A stretch of 64,000 bases of DNA, from NCBI RefSeq assembly GCF_009696325.1, contig NZ_VUME01000008.1, positions 19,560-83,559 of the forward strand, read 5' to 3'. The position numbers were made by a program, and so were the translations under genes. The number at the start of each line of letters is the position of its first letter. The stretch's first letter is position 1. The notes under the pieces were generated by a model. It was not told where the DNA came from. It worked only from the letters and a program-made list of their open reading frames with translations, and did no database searches. The DNA is from Collinsella sp. WCA1-178-WT-3 (M1). GTDB taxonomy: Bacteria; Actinomycetota; Coriobacteriia; Coriobacteriales; Coriobacteriaceae. Of this stretch, positions 42,621-49,884 are shown in pieces.

Positions 42621-42704
42621 TTGCCTCAAGAAAAATCTATTTAGATTGCATGGTCAAAATGCTCGGGTTAAACGCTCGGATTCAGACTGCAGAAGGACGG
42701 CGTG

Positions 42705-42926
42705 ATGAAAACGTTAAATGCAACGACATGCCCTGATAGTTGTTGCAGCAATTATCCTGAAAGCATGACTTTTTGCGGCTGTACAGCTGATGCAACCGAC
42801 TCCACCGCGCCGAAAGCGCCCCGTACTTTACCCGATGATCTGGACAGTATCGCCTTGCTCGACGAGGTCATTCAGTCAACTATTGTGGGCATGCCCAACG
42901 CGCTCAGGCTCTTGGAGAACTCATGA
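42705..42926 (+). CDS. small protein upstream of a Doc-like toxin, possible antitoxin
   Basis: 73 residues from ATG 42705 (a GTG at 42702 is in frame; AAGGA upstream). The N-terminal half is Cys-rich (TTCPDSCCSNYPESMTFCGC); the second half (LPDDLDSIALLDEVIQSTIV) is helical. Not a recognised antitoxin family, but it overlaps the Doc-like gene by 4 bp (ATGA), as antitoxins do. The CxxxxCC pattern could bind a metal. Confidence 0.6.
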   Translation: MKTLNATTCPDSCCSNYPESMTFCGCTADATDSTAPKAPRTLPDDLDSIALLDEVIQSTIVGMPNALRLLENS

Positions 42927-43438
42927 TGGCGGCTACGCAGCGGAGCGCTCATCCGTTCGCGCCGCTCGCGTTCGATGATGCCGGTTCGCTCGAAGCTATG
43001 GCCGCGGCCGTGATGCGCCTACACAGCACGCTGATGACGGTCGGGCGCTGCTATACAACCGACGCCACAGGCGGCCGGGCCGCGCTTGAGCTTGGACGCG
43101 TCGAGTCCGTGCTTGCGGGTGCATTCTGTACGATATTCGGCCAATCGCCGGCCGACCGCTTCGCAGACATCTTTGACCAGATCACCTACGTGGCAGAGCA
43201 CATGGTCAAGGACCACATCTTTGAGGACGGTAACAAACGCACCAGCCTTGTCTTTGCGTTGTCTGTCCTAAGGTTCGCCGGCACTCCGGTCGTGCTGTCC
43301 GACAGCTCCGAGCCCAAAGACAACCAGTACTACGTCTGGATCCAAGACCTCGTATCCGGAAACCGCTCTCGCGCCGATCTCGCGGAAGAGCTTAGGCGCA
43401 ATTGCGTTGTGTGTCTCGACTGCGCTTCGCCCGTATAG
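42923..43438 (+). CDS. doc: Fic/Doc-family toxin
   Basis: 171 residues. The Fic-domain core is HIFEDGNKRTSLVFALSVL: HxFxDGNKR is the Doc form of the HxFx(D/E)GNGR motif, with Lys in place of the Gly, which in Doc phosphorylates EF-Tu rather than adding AMP. An upstream helix FADIFDQITYVAEHMVKD leads into it. Translationally coupled to the small gene before it (ATGA). It is the last gene before tRNA-Val. Confidence 0.85.
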   Translation: MMAATQRSAHPFAPLAFDDAGSLEAMAAAVMRLHSTLMTVGRCYTTDATGGRAALELGRVESVLAGAFCTIFGQSPADRFADIFDQITYVAEHMVKDHIFEDGNKRTSLVFALSVLRFAGTPVVLSDSSEPKDNQYYVWIQDLVSGNRSRADLAEELRRNCVVCLDCASPV

Positions 43439-43649
43439 AATCAAACCTTCCGCACGCTGGTTACTGAATGGATTGGACACCGCATGGAACTCCCTAGCAC
43501 CCTGTGCAGCAATGTGTATGACTTCGCGTTTTGTCCCGAGACTTCCTGGATTAAGCGATAAATGGTGGTTTAGCTGCAGGTTTGCCGGTTTCTTTGGTTG
43601 CTTTGGTTTGGCTGGAGCCCACGAATTTAAAATCGAGGGCAAAAAGTTC
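43439..43649. other. gap upstream of tRNA-Val
   Basis: About 210 bp with no gene, terminator or notable repeat that I can support. Confidence 0.4.
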
Positions 43650-43679
43650 TTGGTAAACCGCGCGCGGCTATGTTAGTAT
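43650..43679 (+). promoter_or_regulatory. promoter of tRNA-Val
   Basis: TTGGTA (43650-43655), an 18-bp spacer and TAGTAT (43674-43679), 20 bp before the tRNA. Confidence 0.65.
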
Positions 43680-43699
43680 CTCTTTTGCCGAAAGGCGAC

Positions 43700-43774
43700 G
43701 GGCGATTGGCTCAGGGGTAGAGCATATCCTTCACACGGATGGGGTCACAAGTTCGAATCTTGTATCGCCCACCA
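43700..43774 (+). tRNA. tRNA-Val(CAC)
   Basis: 75-nt cloverleaf: acceptor GGGCGAT pairs with ATCGCCC, anticodon loop TTCACAC (anticodon CAC, reads GTG), T-arm with GTTCGAATC, discriminator A, encoded CCA. tRNA 3' ends are common integration sites, and the accessory region ends about here. Confidence 0.95.
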
Positions 43775-43785
43775 TCAAAAGCACA

Positions 43786-43820
43786 GGTCAGAGGTATTAA
43801 GCCTCTGGCCTTTTTCTTTT
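43786..43820 (+). terminator. terminator after tRNA-Val
   Basis: GGTCAGAGG and CCTCTGGCC (one G-U pair) with a 7-base loop, followed by TTTTTCTTTTT. Confidence 0.88.
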
Positions 43821-43856
43821 TGACACCAAGGGTGACACCAAAACTGACACCAAAAA
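43821..43856. repeat. 12-bp tandem repeat, 3 copies, next to tRNA-Val
   Basis: TGACACCA begins each of three units at 43821, 43833 and 43845, exactly 12 bp apart (TGACACCAAGGG, TGACACCAAAAC, TGACACCAAAAA). It lies just past the tRNA-Val terminator. It resembles the motif-rich DNA next to integrase attachment sites, but no integrase gene is present. Confidence 0.75.
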
Positions 43857-44156
43857 TAAATCGTAGTCGTCTAAGGCGTCATTTTTTTCGCACCCTTTTT
43901 GCTGATGCTATCGCATGTTTTGTATAAAACGCATGCGTATTTTCATTGAATTCCCCATCTGATTCGAGCGCAAATGTGGAGACAGGGACCACACTCCCAG
44001 GGCTCCTGCCAGCGGATTTCTATCACACGAGGGATCTTCGGCAGAACTCGTCAAGCTATTGGTTTGCTTCCGGTACTTACCCGCATGATGGCCCAGTAGA
44101 TTATCGGCCATGCCCGTGATCCACACGGCCCGCGGCCGAAACCAGGGGAGACGCAA
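43857..44156. other. gap before the 385-aa gene
   Basis: About 300 bp without a gene. A palindrome-like ACGGCCCGCGGCCG occurs near 44125. It should hold the promoter of the next gene; AGGGGAG at 44144-44150 is its ribosome site. Confidence 0.35.
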
Positions 44157-45314
44157 ATGGACGAAATCGTCTGCGCAAACACCGCATTCCGCTACTGGCG
44201 CTGCCCACCGCAGGTGCGCGATCTCTACCCGCGCCTGCCCAACTCCGAAGACGGCTGGCGAGCTCTATCCCAAGCCCCTTTCGTAACCGACGTCCTCAAG
44301 ACCCCGATTATTACCACAACATTGCCCGGTGGCGTTAACTACCATTCGGGATTACGGACGACAATCCACTGTGATGATGCTTCTGGGTTGGACAGCACGC
44401 TGGAAACCGCGATGAACTTTAGGGTTACCAATCCACTTGCGACGCTATTTACCATGGCGCGCTTTGTGTCTTTAACCGATCTTGTCCTTGCCATGTACGA
44501 ATTCTGCGGATGGTTCTCAGTCTTTGAGCCCACCGCCGCAGCAGAAGTGGAACTAGACAAAGCCAAAGACGCTGCCGAGAATGCAACAACCGAATCCCTC
44601 TTTGACCTCGATGAAAGCCAAGACGAGCCACAATGGAAACGCGTTTATGCTCGCATAAAAGTCAAGGAACAGGTAAATGCGAAGGGGACCAACGGACAAA
44701 AGAAGACGAATGAGGTCACAAGGCTAAAGGGCACTTCGCTCTGGATGAGGAAGCCGCTCATCGAATTACACGAGCTTCATGAGTACGCCAGTAAGATTAA
44801 AAAACGAAAGTGGGGTACGAAGTTTTATAACGCCGCGCAGCTGGTGACGGGTATAGCCGCTTCTCCGCTCGAAGTTGCAGGAATTTTATTGCTATCGCTT
44901 CCTCGCTCTCGCGGCGGCGCCGGTTTTAGAAACGTTTACGTCAACGACCTTACGCCGCTTACCGCATCGGCGCAGAGCATTGCAGGGCAAAAAGTCTGCT
45001 ACGGGGATATCGTGATTGTGAATCCGACCATAATGAAGGCAGGCATCGTGGAGATTCAGGGAGAGGTCATCCACGGATCAGGCGCCGTGCTCGACCACGA
45101 TGCCAAACGCATGACGGCGCTGCAAAGTATGGGGTATGACGTCTTCCTGGTTACACACGACATGCTCAACGATGCCGAACAGCTTGATGCGATCGTGCGA
45201 AGTCTTTGCTCGCGTTTGGAATTGCGCTATAGGTGCAAAACTAGGGCGCAAAAGACGACGGAAATGGAGTTACGAGCCAACGTGCTGTGCAATTGGCTGG
45301 AAATCGGTCGTTAA
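44157..45314 (+). CDS. hypothetical protein with nuclease-like C-terminal domain
   Basis: 385 residues; I do not recognise the family with certainty. The N-terminus (DEIVCANTAFRYWRCPPQVR) recalls AbiEi-like proteins of abortive-infection systems. Residues about 285-340 (IVEIQGEVIHGSGAVLDHDA then KRMTALQSMGYDVFLVTHDM) have the look of a PD-(D/E)xK-type core: ExQG, D, R and a following GYxVxxxT strand. A role in defence or DNA cleavage is possible but unproved. ATG 44157 has AGGGGAG upstream. A terminator lies in the repeat segment that follows. The next gene in the opposite copy order is a tRNA. Confidence 0.55.
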   Translation: MDEIVCANTAFRYWRCPPQVRDLYPRLPNSEDGWRALSQAPFVTDVLKTPIITTTLPGGVNYHSGLRTTIHCDDASGLDSTLETAMNFRVTNPLATLFTMARFVSLTDLVLAMYEFCGWFSVFEPTAAAEVELDKAKDAAENATTESLFDLDESQDEPQWKRVYARIKVKEQVNAKGTNGQKKTNEVTRLKGTSLWMRKPLIELHELHEYASKIKKRKWGTKFYNAAQLVTGIAASPLEVAGILLLSLPRSRGGAGFRNVYVNDLTPLTASAQSIAGQKVCYGDIVIVNPTIMKAGIVEIQGEVIHGSGAVLDHDAKRMTALQSMGYDVFLVTHDMLNDAEQLDAIVRSLCSRLELRYRCKTRAQKTTEMELRANVLCNWLEIGR

Positions 45315-45365
45315 ACGGGTGCCTGCTCACTTCCGGGCGCCCTCGGCCGGCTGCCCTCGACGCTG

Positions 45366-45529
45366 CCGCCACGGATGCGGCCCATCTACTACGTTTAGCC
45401 CCGGCCCCTCGACCATGCCCCGTATTTCGCGAAAACCGCAGGCCGTCTACCTGCGGTTTTATTTTTAACCGTGACGCCATGGTCGGGGGATGCCGCCCAA
45501 ACGTAGTAGATGGGCCGCATCCGTGGCGG
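45366..45529. repeat. 31-bp perfect inverted repeat around a terminator
   Basis: Left arm 45366-45396 and right arm 45499-45529 are exact inverted copies (ccgccacggatgcggcccat...). The 102 bases between contain the terminator at 45432-45466 and CCCCTCGACCATG/CATGGTCGGGG, so the whole could fold into one long hairpin. The DNA from 45530 to 45650 is extremely GC-rich with more short palindromes. Confidence 0.9.
45432..45466 (+). terminator. intrinsic terminator after the 385-aa gene
   Basis: AAAACCGCAGG and CCTGCGGTTTT form an 11-bp stem with a 7-base loop, followed by ATTTTT. An identical hairpin sits in copy 2 at 46372-46406. Confidence 0.9.
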
Positions 45530-45695
45530 GAGGTCCCCGGGGGCGGCCGGCCGGGCGCCGGGAGGGCGGGCGGCGGCAACGCCGCCGCCCGCGGGGCGCG
45601 CCCCCGCGGGCCGGATCGGGCATCGCGGGCCACTCGCTCCCGAGCCCGTCCCGCATCCCCGGCCCCGCCGCCGAAAGATTTTTCCGAGATTGTCC

Positions 45696-45724
45696 TTGCA
45701 TCGGCGGGGGAGTTCCCGTATAGT
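45696..45724 (+). promoter_or_regulatory. promoter of tRNA-Ala copy 1
   Basis: TTGCAT, 17-bp spacer, TATAGT; 13 bp before the tRNA. Confidence 0.8.
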
Positions 45725-45736
45725 ACTTCTTCGCAC

Positions 45737-45809
45737 GGGGGCGTAGCTCAGCTGGGAGAGCGCTTGACTGGCAGTCAAGAGGTCAGGGGTTCGATTCCCC
45801 TCGTCTCCA
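45737..45809 (+). tRNA. tRNA-Ala(GGC), copy 1 of the duplicated segment, CCA not encoded
   Basis: Same body as the tRNA at 13374 except one T-arm difference (GGTTCGATTCC); anticodon GGC. The 3' end reads ACCCG, so CCA must be added by the CCA enzyme. Confidence 0.93.
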
Positions 45810-45824
45810 CCCGAGCATTGAATG

Positions 45825-45853
45825 AGGCTCCAACGCAAGTTGGGGCCTTTTTT
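45825..45853 (+). terminator. terminator after tRNA-Ala copy 1
   Basis: AGGCTCCAAC and GTTGGGGCCT pair (one G-T) with loop GCAA, followed by TTTTTT. Confidence 0.88.
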
Positions 45854-45884
45854 CATATAGGCACACAAGGTCAAAGGCGGCACC

Positions 45885-45917
45885 ATGATCCTCCTGGTCG
45901 ACAAGATCGTGCGTTGA
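45885..45917 (+). pseudogene. stub of the ABC-F gene start (10 codons)
   Basis: ATG 45885 reads [10 protein letters not shown] then TGA. The first 8 codons equal the start of the true ABC-F gene at 46791; the duplication breaks inside codon 9. The ribosome site region is duplicated too. It would give at most a 10-residue peptide. Confidence 0.85.
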
Positions 45918-45942
45918 ACGGGTGCCGCGTGCATGGTAGTAT
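45914..45942 (+). promoter_or_regulatory. promoter of the CAT-anticodon tRNA
   Basis: TTGAAC, 17-bp spacer, TAGTAT. The -35 box begins 4 bp after the end of the duplicated segment. Confidence 0.65.
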
Positions 45943-46007
45943 TTCACGTCGTAGGTCAAAACGTTGGAAGTTGTTCTTCAACCCTAACCGCGACAGCTAC
46001 TTTATAA

Positions 46008-46083
46008 GGGCTCTTGGCGCAACGGTTAGCGCAGGGGACTCATAATCCCTGGGTTCTGGGTTCGAATCCCGGAGGGCCCACCA
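46008..46083 (+). tRNA. tRNA with CAT anticodon (tRNA-Met or lysidine-type tRNA-Ile2)
   Basis: 76-nt cloverleaf: acceptor GGGCTCT/AGGGCCC, anticodon stem GGGGA/TCCCT with loop CTCATAA (CAT), T-arm GGTTCGAATCC, encoded CCA. The CTCATAA loop occurs in both elongator tRNA-Met and tRNA-Ile(k2CAU); I cannot separate them by eye. Not initiator type, because the anticodon stem lacks three consecutive G-C pairs in the initiator order. Confidence 0.88.
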
Positions 46084-46090
46084 CTATCTA

Positions 46091-46138
46091 CCAGCGGTTT
46101 CTCTGATATTCAGTTAATCGGGGGAACCGCTTTCGTTT
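46091..46138 (+). terminator. terminator after the CAT-anticodon tRNA
   Basis: AGCGGTT and AACCGCT pair over 7 bp with a long 25-base loop, followed by TTCGTTTT. Moderate. Confidence 0.6.
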
Positions 46139-46371
46139 TAGCTTTCCCTTCTAGAATCCTCGTGTTTCTTCTGGCTATCCGCAACTATCCGCAACAGCCA
46201 AATGTATAAACACTGGCCGGTTTCTGCTCGATGACAACATTACCTGCCCGCAAATCAGTTTGCTTGTCCACCTCCATGCATCCGGGCCGGCTGCCCTCGA
46301 CGTTGCCGCCACGGAACCGGCCCATCTACTACGTTTAGCCCCGGCCCCTCGACCATACCCCGTATTTCGCG

Positions 46372-46406
46372 AAAACCGCAGGCCGTCTACCTGCGGTTTT
46401 ATTTTT
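46372..46406 (+). terminator. terminator in copy 2
   Basis: Same 11-bp AAAACCGCAGG/CCTGCGGTTTT hairpin with ATTTTT as in copy 1. Confidence 0.85.
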
Positions 46407-46601
46407 ACCCGTGACGCCATGGTCGGGGGGTGCCGCCCAAACGTAGTAGATGGGCCGCATCCGTGGCGGGAGGTCCCCGGGGGGGCGGCCGGCCGGGCGC
46501 CGGGAGGGAGGGCGACGCCCGATCCGGCCCGCGGGCCCCTCGCTCCCGAGCCCGTACCGCATCCCCGGCCCCGCCGCCGAAAGATTTTTCCGAGATTGTC
46601 C

Positions 46602-46630
46602 TTGCATCGGCGGGGGAGTTCCCGTATAGT
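46602..46630 (+). promoter_or_regulatory. promoter of tRNA-Ala copy 2
   Basis: TTGCAT, 17-bp spacer, TATAGT, 13 bp before the tRNA. Confidence 0.8.
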
Positions 46631-46642
46631 ACTTCTTCGCAC

Positions 46643-46715
46643 GGGGGCGTAGCTCAGCTGGGAGAGCGCTTGACTGGCAGTCAAGAGGTCAGGGGTTCGA
46701 TTCCCCTCGTCTCCA
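46643..46715 (+). tRNA. tRNA-Ala(GGC), copy 2, CCA not encoded
   Basis: Identical to copy 1 in the tRNA body; anticodon GGC; discriminator A at 46715 followed by CCCG. Confidence 0.93.
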
Positions 46716-46730
46716 CCCGAGCATTGAATG

Positions 46731-46759
46731 AGGCTCCAACGCAAGTTGGGGCCTTTTTT
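46731..46759 (+). terminator. terminator after tRNA-Ala copy 2
   Basis: AGGCTCCAAC/GTTGGGGCCT stem with GCAA loop and TTTTTT, 31 bp before the ABC-F start. Confidence 0.88.
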
Positions 46760-46790
46760 CATATAGGCACACAAGGTCAAAGGCGGCACC

Positions 46791-48824
46791 ATGATCCTCC
46801 TGGTCGACAAGATCGAAAAAAGCTTCGGCGCGCGCGTCCTCTTTAGCGGCGCGTCCTTCCAGATCAACCCTGGCGAACGCTTTGCGCTCGTGGGACCCAA
46901 CGGCGCCGGCAAAACCACCATGCTCAAAATCATCATGGGTATCGACAGCCCCGATGCCGGCCAGGTCCAGTACTCCAAGGACTGTCAGGTGGGCTACCTC
47001 GAGCAGGAAACCAACCTGGAGCACAAGGATACGACCATCCTCGCCGAGGTCATGGCCGCCGCCAAGGAAATCCGCCGCATGGGTGAGCGCGCCAACGAGC
47101 TGCAGGCCCAGATCACCGAGCTCTCTGAGCAGGGCAAGGACGTCGACGCGCTCCTTAACGAGTACGGCCAGGTCCAGGACCGCTTTGAGCATCTGGGCGG
47201 CTACGAGCTCGAAAGCAATGCCCGCAAGATCCTGTCCGGTCTGGGCTTTAAGGTCACCGACTTTGAGCGCCCGTGTTCCGAGTTCTCGGGCGGCTGGCAG
47301 ATGCGCATCGCGCTGGCCAAGCTCTTCCTGCGCCATCCCGACCTGCTGCTTCTGGACGAGCCCACCAACCACCTGGACCTCGAAAGCGTCCAGTGGTTGC
47401 GCGGCTTTATCGCAAACTACGACGGCGCCGTGCTCATCGTCAGCCACGACCGCGCCTTTATGGACGCCTGCGTCGACCACGTCGCCGCGCTCGAGAACCG
47501 CCGCGTGACCACCTACACCGGCAATTACAGCAGCTACCTCAAGCAGCGCGAGGACAATCTGGAGCAGATGCGCGCCAAGCGTGCCGCCCAGGAGCGCGAC
47601 ATCGCCCACATGCAGGTTTTCGTCGACAAGTTCCGCTACAAGCCCACCAAGGCCGCCCAGGCCCAGGAGCGCATCCGCAAGATCGAGCAGATCAAAAAGG
47701 AGCTCGTCATCCTGCCCGAGGGTCACAAGCACATCGACTTTAAGTTCCCCGATCCGCCGCGCTCGGGCGACATGGTCGTGGGCCTGGAGGGCGTGTCCAA
47801 GTCCTACGGCAACAAGCACATCTATAGCGATATCGACCTCAAGCTCTATCGCGGCGAGCATGTGGCGCTCGTCGGCCCCAACGGCGCCGGCAAGTCCACC
47901 CTCATGAAGATTCTCGCCGGCCTGGAGCCGCCCACTACCGGCACGCGCGACCTGGGTACCAACGTGGGCGTGGCCTATTACGCCCAGCACGCGCTCGAAG
48001 GCATGACCGAGTCCAACACCGTCCTGCAAGAAATCGACACCGTCACGCCCAAGTGGACCGTGCCGCAGCAGCGCAGCCTGCTGGGCGCCTTCCTGTTTAG
48101 TGACAACGATTCCATCGAAAAGCAGGTTCGCGTTCTTTCCGGCGGCGAAAAGGCGCGTCTGGCCCTGGCTAAGATGCTCGTGGCCCCCGAGGCACTTCTG
48201 TGCCTGGACGAGCCCACCAACCATCTGGACATCGACTCGGTGGACATGCTCGAGAACGCCCTGCAAAACTTCCCCGGCACCATTGTTCTGATCAGCCATG
48301 ACGAGCACTTGGTGCGAGCCGTGGCCAACCGCGTGATCGACATCCGCGATGGCAAGGTCACGGTCTATGACGGCGACTACGACTACTACCTCTACAAGCG
48401 CGAGGACCTCGCGGCCCGCGCCGCCGCCGAGGCGTCCACGGAGAGCACGACTTCCGCGGCCAAGCCCACCAAAGCCAGCGCCGCCCAGGCCGACACCCCC
48501 GCCGCCGCCCCCAAGCCGGCCGAGGGCAAAAAGACCAAGGAGCAAAAGCGCGCCGAGGCCCAGGCCCGCGCCGCGCTCAACAAAAAGCTCAAGGGCGTGC
48601 GCAACCAGCTCAAGAAGATTGAGGCCGAGCTCGACAAGAAGCGCGCCCGCTATGACGAGCTTATGGAATTGATGGCAAGCGAAGAGCTTTATGCCGATCA
48701 GGATAAGTTCAACGCCGCGCTGGGGGAATATAACGGCCTTAAGCAAGAGCTGCCCAAGCTCGAGGACGAATGGCTGGAGCTTTCCACCCAAATCGAAGAG
48801 GAGACCGCGCGTGAACTCTCGTAA
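46791..48824 (+). CDS. ABC-F family ATPase (ribosome-associated, YdiF/Uup type)
   Basis: 677 residues, two ABC domains in one chain and no membrane part. First: [14 protein letters not shown] (Walker A), [16 protein letters not shown] (signature), [18 protein letters not shown] (Walker B). A helical P-site linker (about 245-320) follows. Second: [29 protein letters not shown] and [18 protein letters not shown]. The C-terminal 130 residues are an Ala/Lys-rich linker and a coiled coil ([20 protein letters not shown]), as in Uup/YdiF. ABC-F proteins ease ribosome stalling; some give antibiotic protection, but nothing here points to resistance. Ribosome site AAAGGCGG. It overlaps the following membrane-protein gene by 14 bp. 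Confidence 0.93.
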   Translation: MILLVDKIEKSFGARVLFSGASFQINPGERFALVGPNGAGKTTMLKIIMGIDSPDAGQVQYSKDCQVGYLEQETNLEHKDTTILAEVMAAAKEIRRMGERANELQAQITELSEQGKDVDALLNEYGQVQDRFEHLGGYELESNARKILSGLGFKVTDFERPCSEFSGGWQMRIALAKLFLRHPDLLLLDEPTNHLDLESVQWLRGFIANYDGAVLIVSHDRAFMDACVDHVAALENRRVTTYTGNYSSYLKQREDNLEQMRAKRAAQERDIAHMQVFVDKFRYKPTKAAQAQERIRKIEQIKKELVILPEGHKHIDFKFPDPPRSGDMVVGLEGVSKSYGNKHIYSDIDLKLYRGEHVALVGPNGAGKSTLMKILAGLEPPTTGTRDLGTNVGVAYYAQHALEGMTESNTVLQEIDTVTPKWTVPQQRSLLGAFLFSDNDSIEKQVRVLSGGEKARLALAKMLVAPEALLCLDEPTNHLDIDSVDMLENALQNFPGTIVLISHDEHLVRAVANRVIDIRDGKVTVYDGDYDYYLYKREDLAARAAAEASTESTTSAAKPTKASAAQADTPAAAPKPAEGKKTKEQKRAEAQARAALNKKLKGVRNQLKKIEAELDKKRARYDELMELMASEELYADQDKFNAALGEYNGLKQELPKLEDEWLELSTQIEEETARELS

Positions 48825-49107
48825 GGCCGCTGCCGTGGCGATGAGCATCATAGCCATCGCGTGCCGCATCTGCGGCATCTTTATGAGCGCGATGACTGTG
48901 CTGCTGTGCTTTAGCGGCCTCACCGCCAAGCTGCAGATCGTGGGCTTTGTCGTTGAGCTTTCTCGCGCGCTGCCGACCGCCATCGCCGGCTATGGCGTCA
49001 TCACATCGCCCTTCGGCGGAGTGTTCCGCCTGGATTACGCCATCGTCGCCGTCATCCTGTTTGTGGCCGACTACCTGCTCACGCGCGCCTCGCGCCGCGT
49101 CCGCTAG
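48811..49107 (+). CDS. small membrane protein of unknown function
   Basis: 98 residues from GTG 48811 (GAGGAG upstream), overlapping the ABC-F stop by 14 bp. Two hydrophobic segments, [20 protein letters not shown] and [15 protein letters not shown], and a basic end (RASRRVR). The family is not recognised. Overlap implies co-translation with the ABC-F gene. Confidence 0.72.
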   Translation: MNSRKAAAVAMSIIAIACRICGIFMSAMTVLLCFSGLTAKLQIVGFVVELSRALPTAIAGYGVITSPFGGVFRLDYAIVAVILFVADYLLTRASRRVR

Positions 49108-49116
49108 GGGAGTGCC

Positions 49117-49800
49117 ATGTCCAGTAGCTACCTCATGAACCTGCTTGCCAGCGCCGTCGCCGTCATCGTGGGCATCGTGATCCACGAGAGCGCACACGCC
49201 GCCGCAGCCTGGGCGCTTGGCGACAAGACGGCCCGTTCGCGCGGCCGCGTCTCGCTCAACCCGCTCAACCACATCGATCCGTTTGGCACCATCATCCTAC
49301 CGCTGCTCATGCTCGCCGCCGGCGGCCCGGTGTTCGCCTTCGCTAAGCCCGTGCCCGTCTACCTCAACAACCTCAAGCACCCCAAGCGTGACGAGGTCTT
49401 GGTGAGCGCGGCCGGCCCAGCATCGAACATCGCGCTGGCGTGCCTTGCGGCCGCCATCATGCACGCAGCATACGGCAACCTCTACACCAGCATGTCCTTT
49501 GCCGTAGCGTCCCAAATCATGAACTTCGGCGCCACCTTTATCGTGGTCAACCTGTCGCTCGCGTTTTTTAACCTCATCCCGATTCCGCCGCTTGACGGCT
49601 CATCTATCATCGTGCCGTTTCTCAAAGGCAAGGCACTCGCCAATTACTACCAACTGCAGCAATACGCCATGCCGATTCTTATCATCGTGCTGTATCTGCT
49701 GCCCATGTGGACCGGCATCGATGTGATCGGCCGGTATTTCGACGTTACCGTGTATCCGCTCGCTGGGCAGCTGCTTAACTTCGCAATCGCCGGCATCTAG
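49117..49800 (+). CDS. site-2-protease family (M50) membrane metalloprotease
   Basis: 227 residues with about six membrane spans. The zinc motif is IVIHESAHAAAAWALGD (HExxH), with the third ligand in NLIPIPPLDGSS. FGTIILPLLM and PVPVYLNNLK are the surrounding M50 blocks. Such rhomboid-like S2P proteins cut membrane-bound substrates; this is the short, PDZ-less type. It starts 10 bp past the small membrane protein. Confidence 0.9.
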   Translation: MSSSYLMNLLASAVAVIVGIVIHESAHAAAAWALGDKTARSRGRVSLNPLNHIDPFGTIILPLLMLAAGGPVFAFAKPVPVYLNNLKHPKRDEVLVSAAGPASNIALACLAAAIMHAAYGNLYTSMSFAVASQIMNFGATFIVVNLSLAFFNLIPIPPLDGSSIIVPFLKGKALANYYQLQQYAMPILIIVLYLLPMWTGIDVIGRYFDVTVYPLAGQLLNFAIAGI

Positions 49801-49884
49801 GGTAAACTTACAGGTCGACCGTGCAAAACGGTCGCAACATGCACCCAAACCGCGCCGCGAAGGCGCCGTCAAAGGAGGTCGAAG

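Larger units (their letters stand above)
45345..45909. repeat. duplicated tRNA-Ala/ABC-F-start segment, copy 1 (565 bp)
   Basis: Closely similar to 46285-46815. It runs from GGCCGGCTGCCCTCGACG through a 31-bp inverted repeat, terminator hairpin, GC-rich block, tRNA promoter, tRNA-Ala and terminator to the first 25 bases of the ABC-F gene. The most variable part is 45540-45640, where copy 1 has about 30 more bases than copy 2. Confidence 0.93.
46285..46815. repeat. duplicated segment, copy 2 (531 bp), leading into the intact ABC-F gene
   Basis: Counterpart of 45345-45909. Its left inverted-repeat arm (46306-46336) has three changes from perfect; the right arm (46439-46469) is unchanged. It runs without a break into the real ABC-F gene, so this is probably the original position and copy 1 the duplicate. 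Confidence 0.93.

Noticed and set aside
45287..46045. long plus- and minus-strand frames across the duplicated tRNA segment
   Set aside because: They run through tRNAs, terminators and inverted repeats and are Arg/Pro/Gly-rich products of extreme GC content.
46689..48983. 764-codon minus-strand open frame opposite the ABC-F gene
   Set aside because: The plus strand carries both ABC domains with all motifs; the antisense product has only low-complexity Gly/Leu/Val runs.
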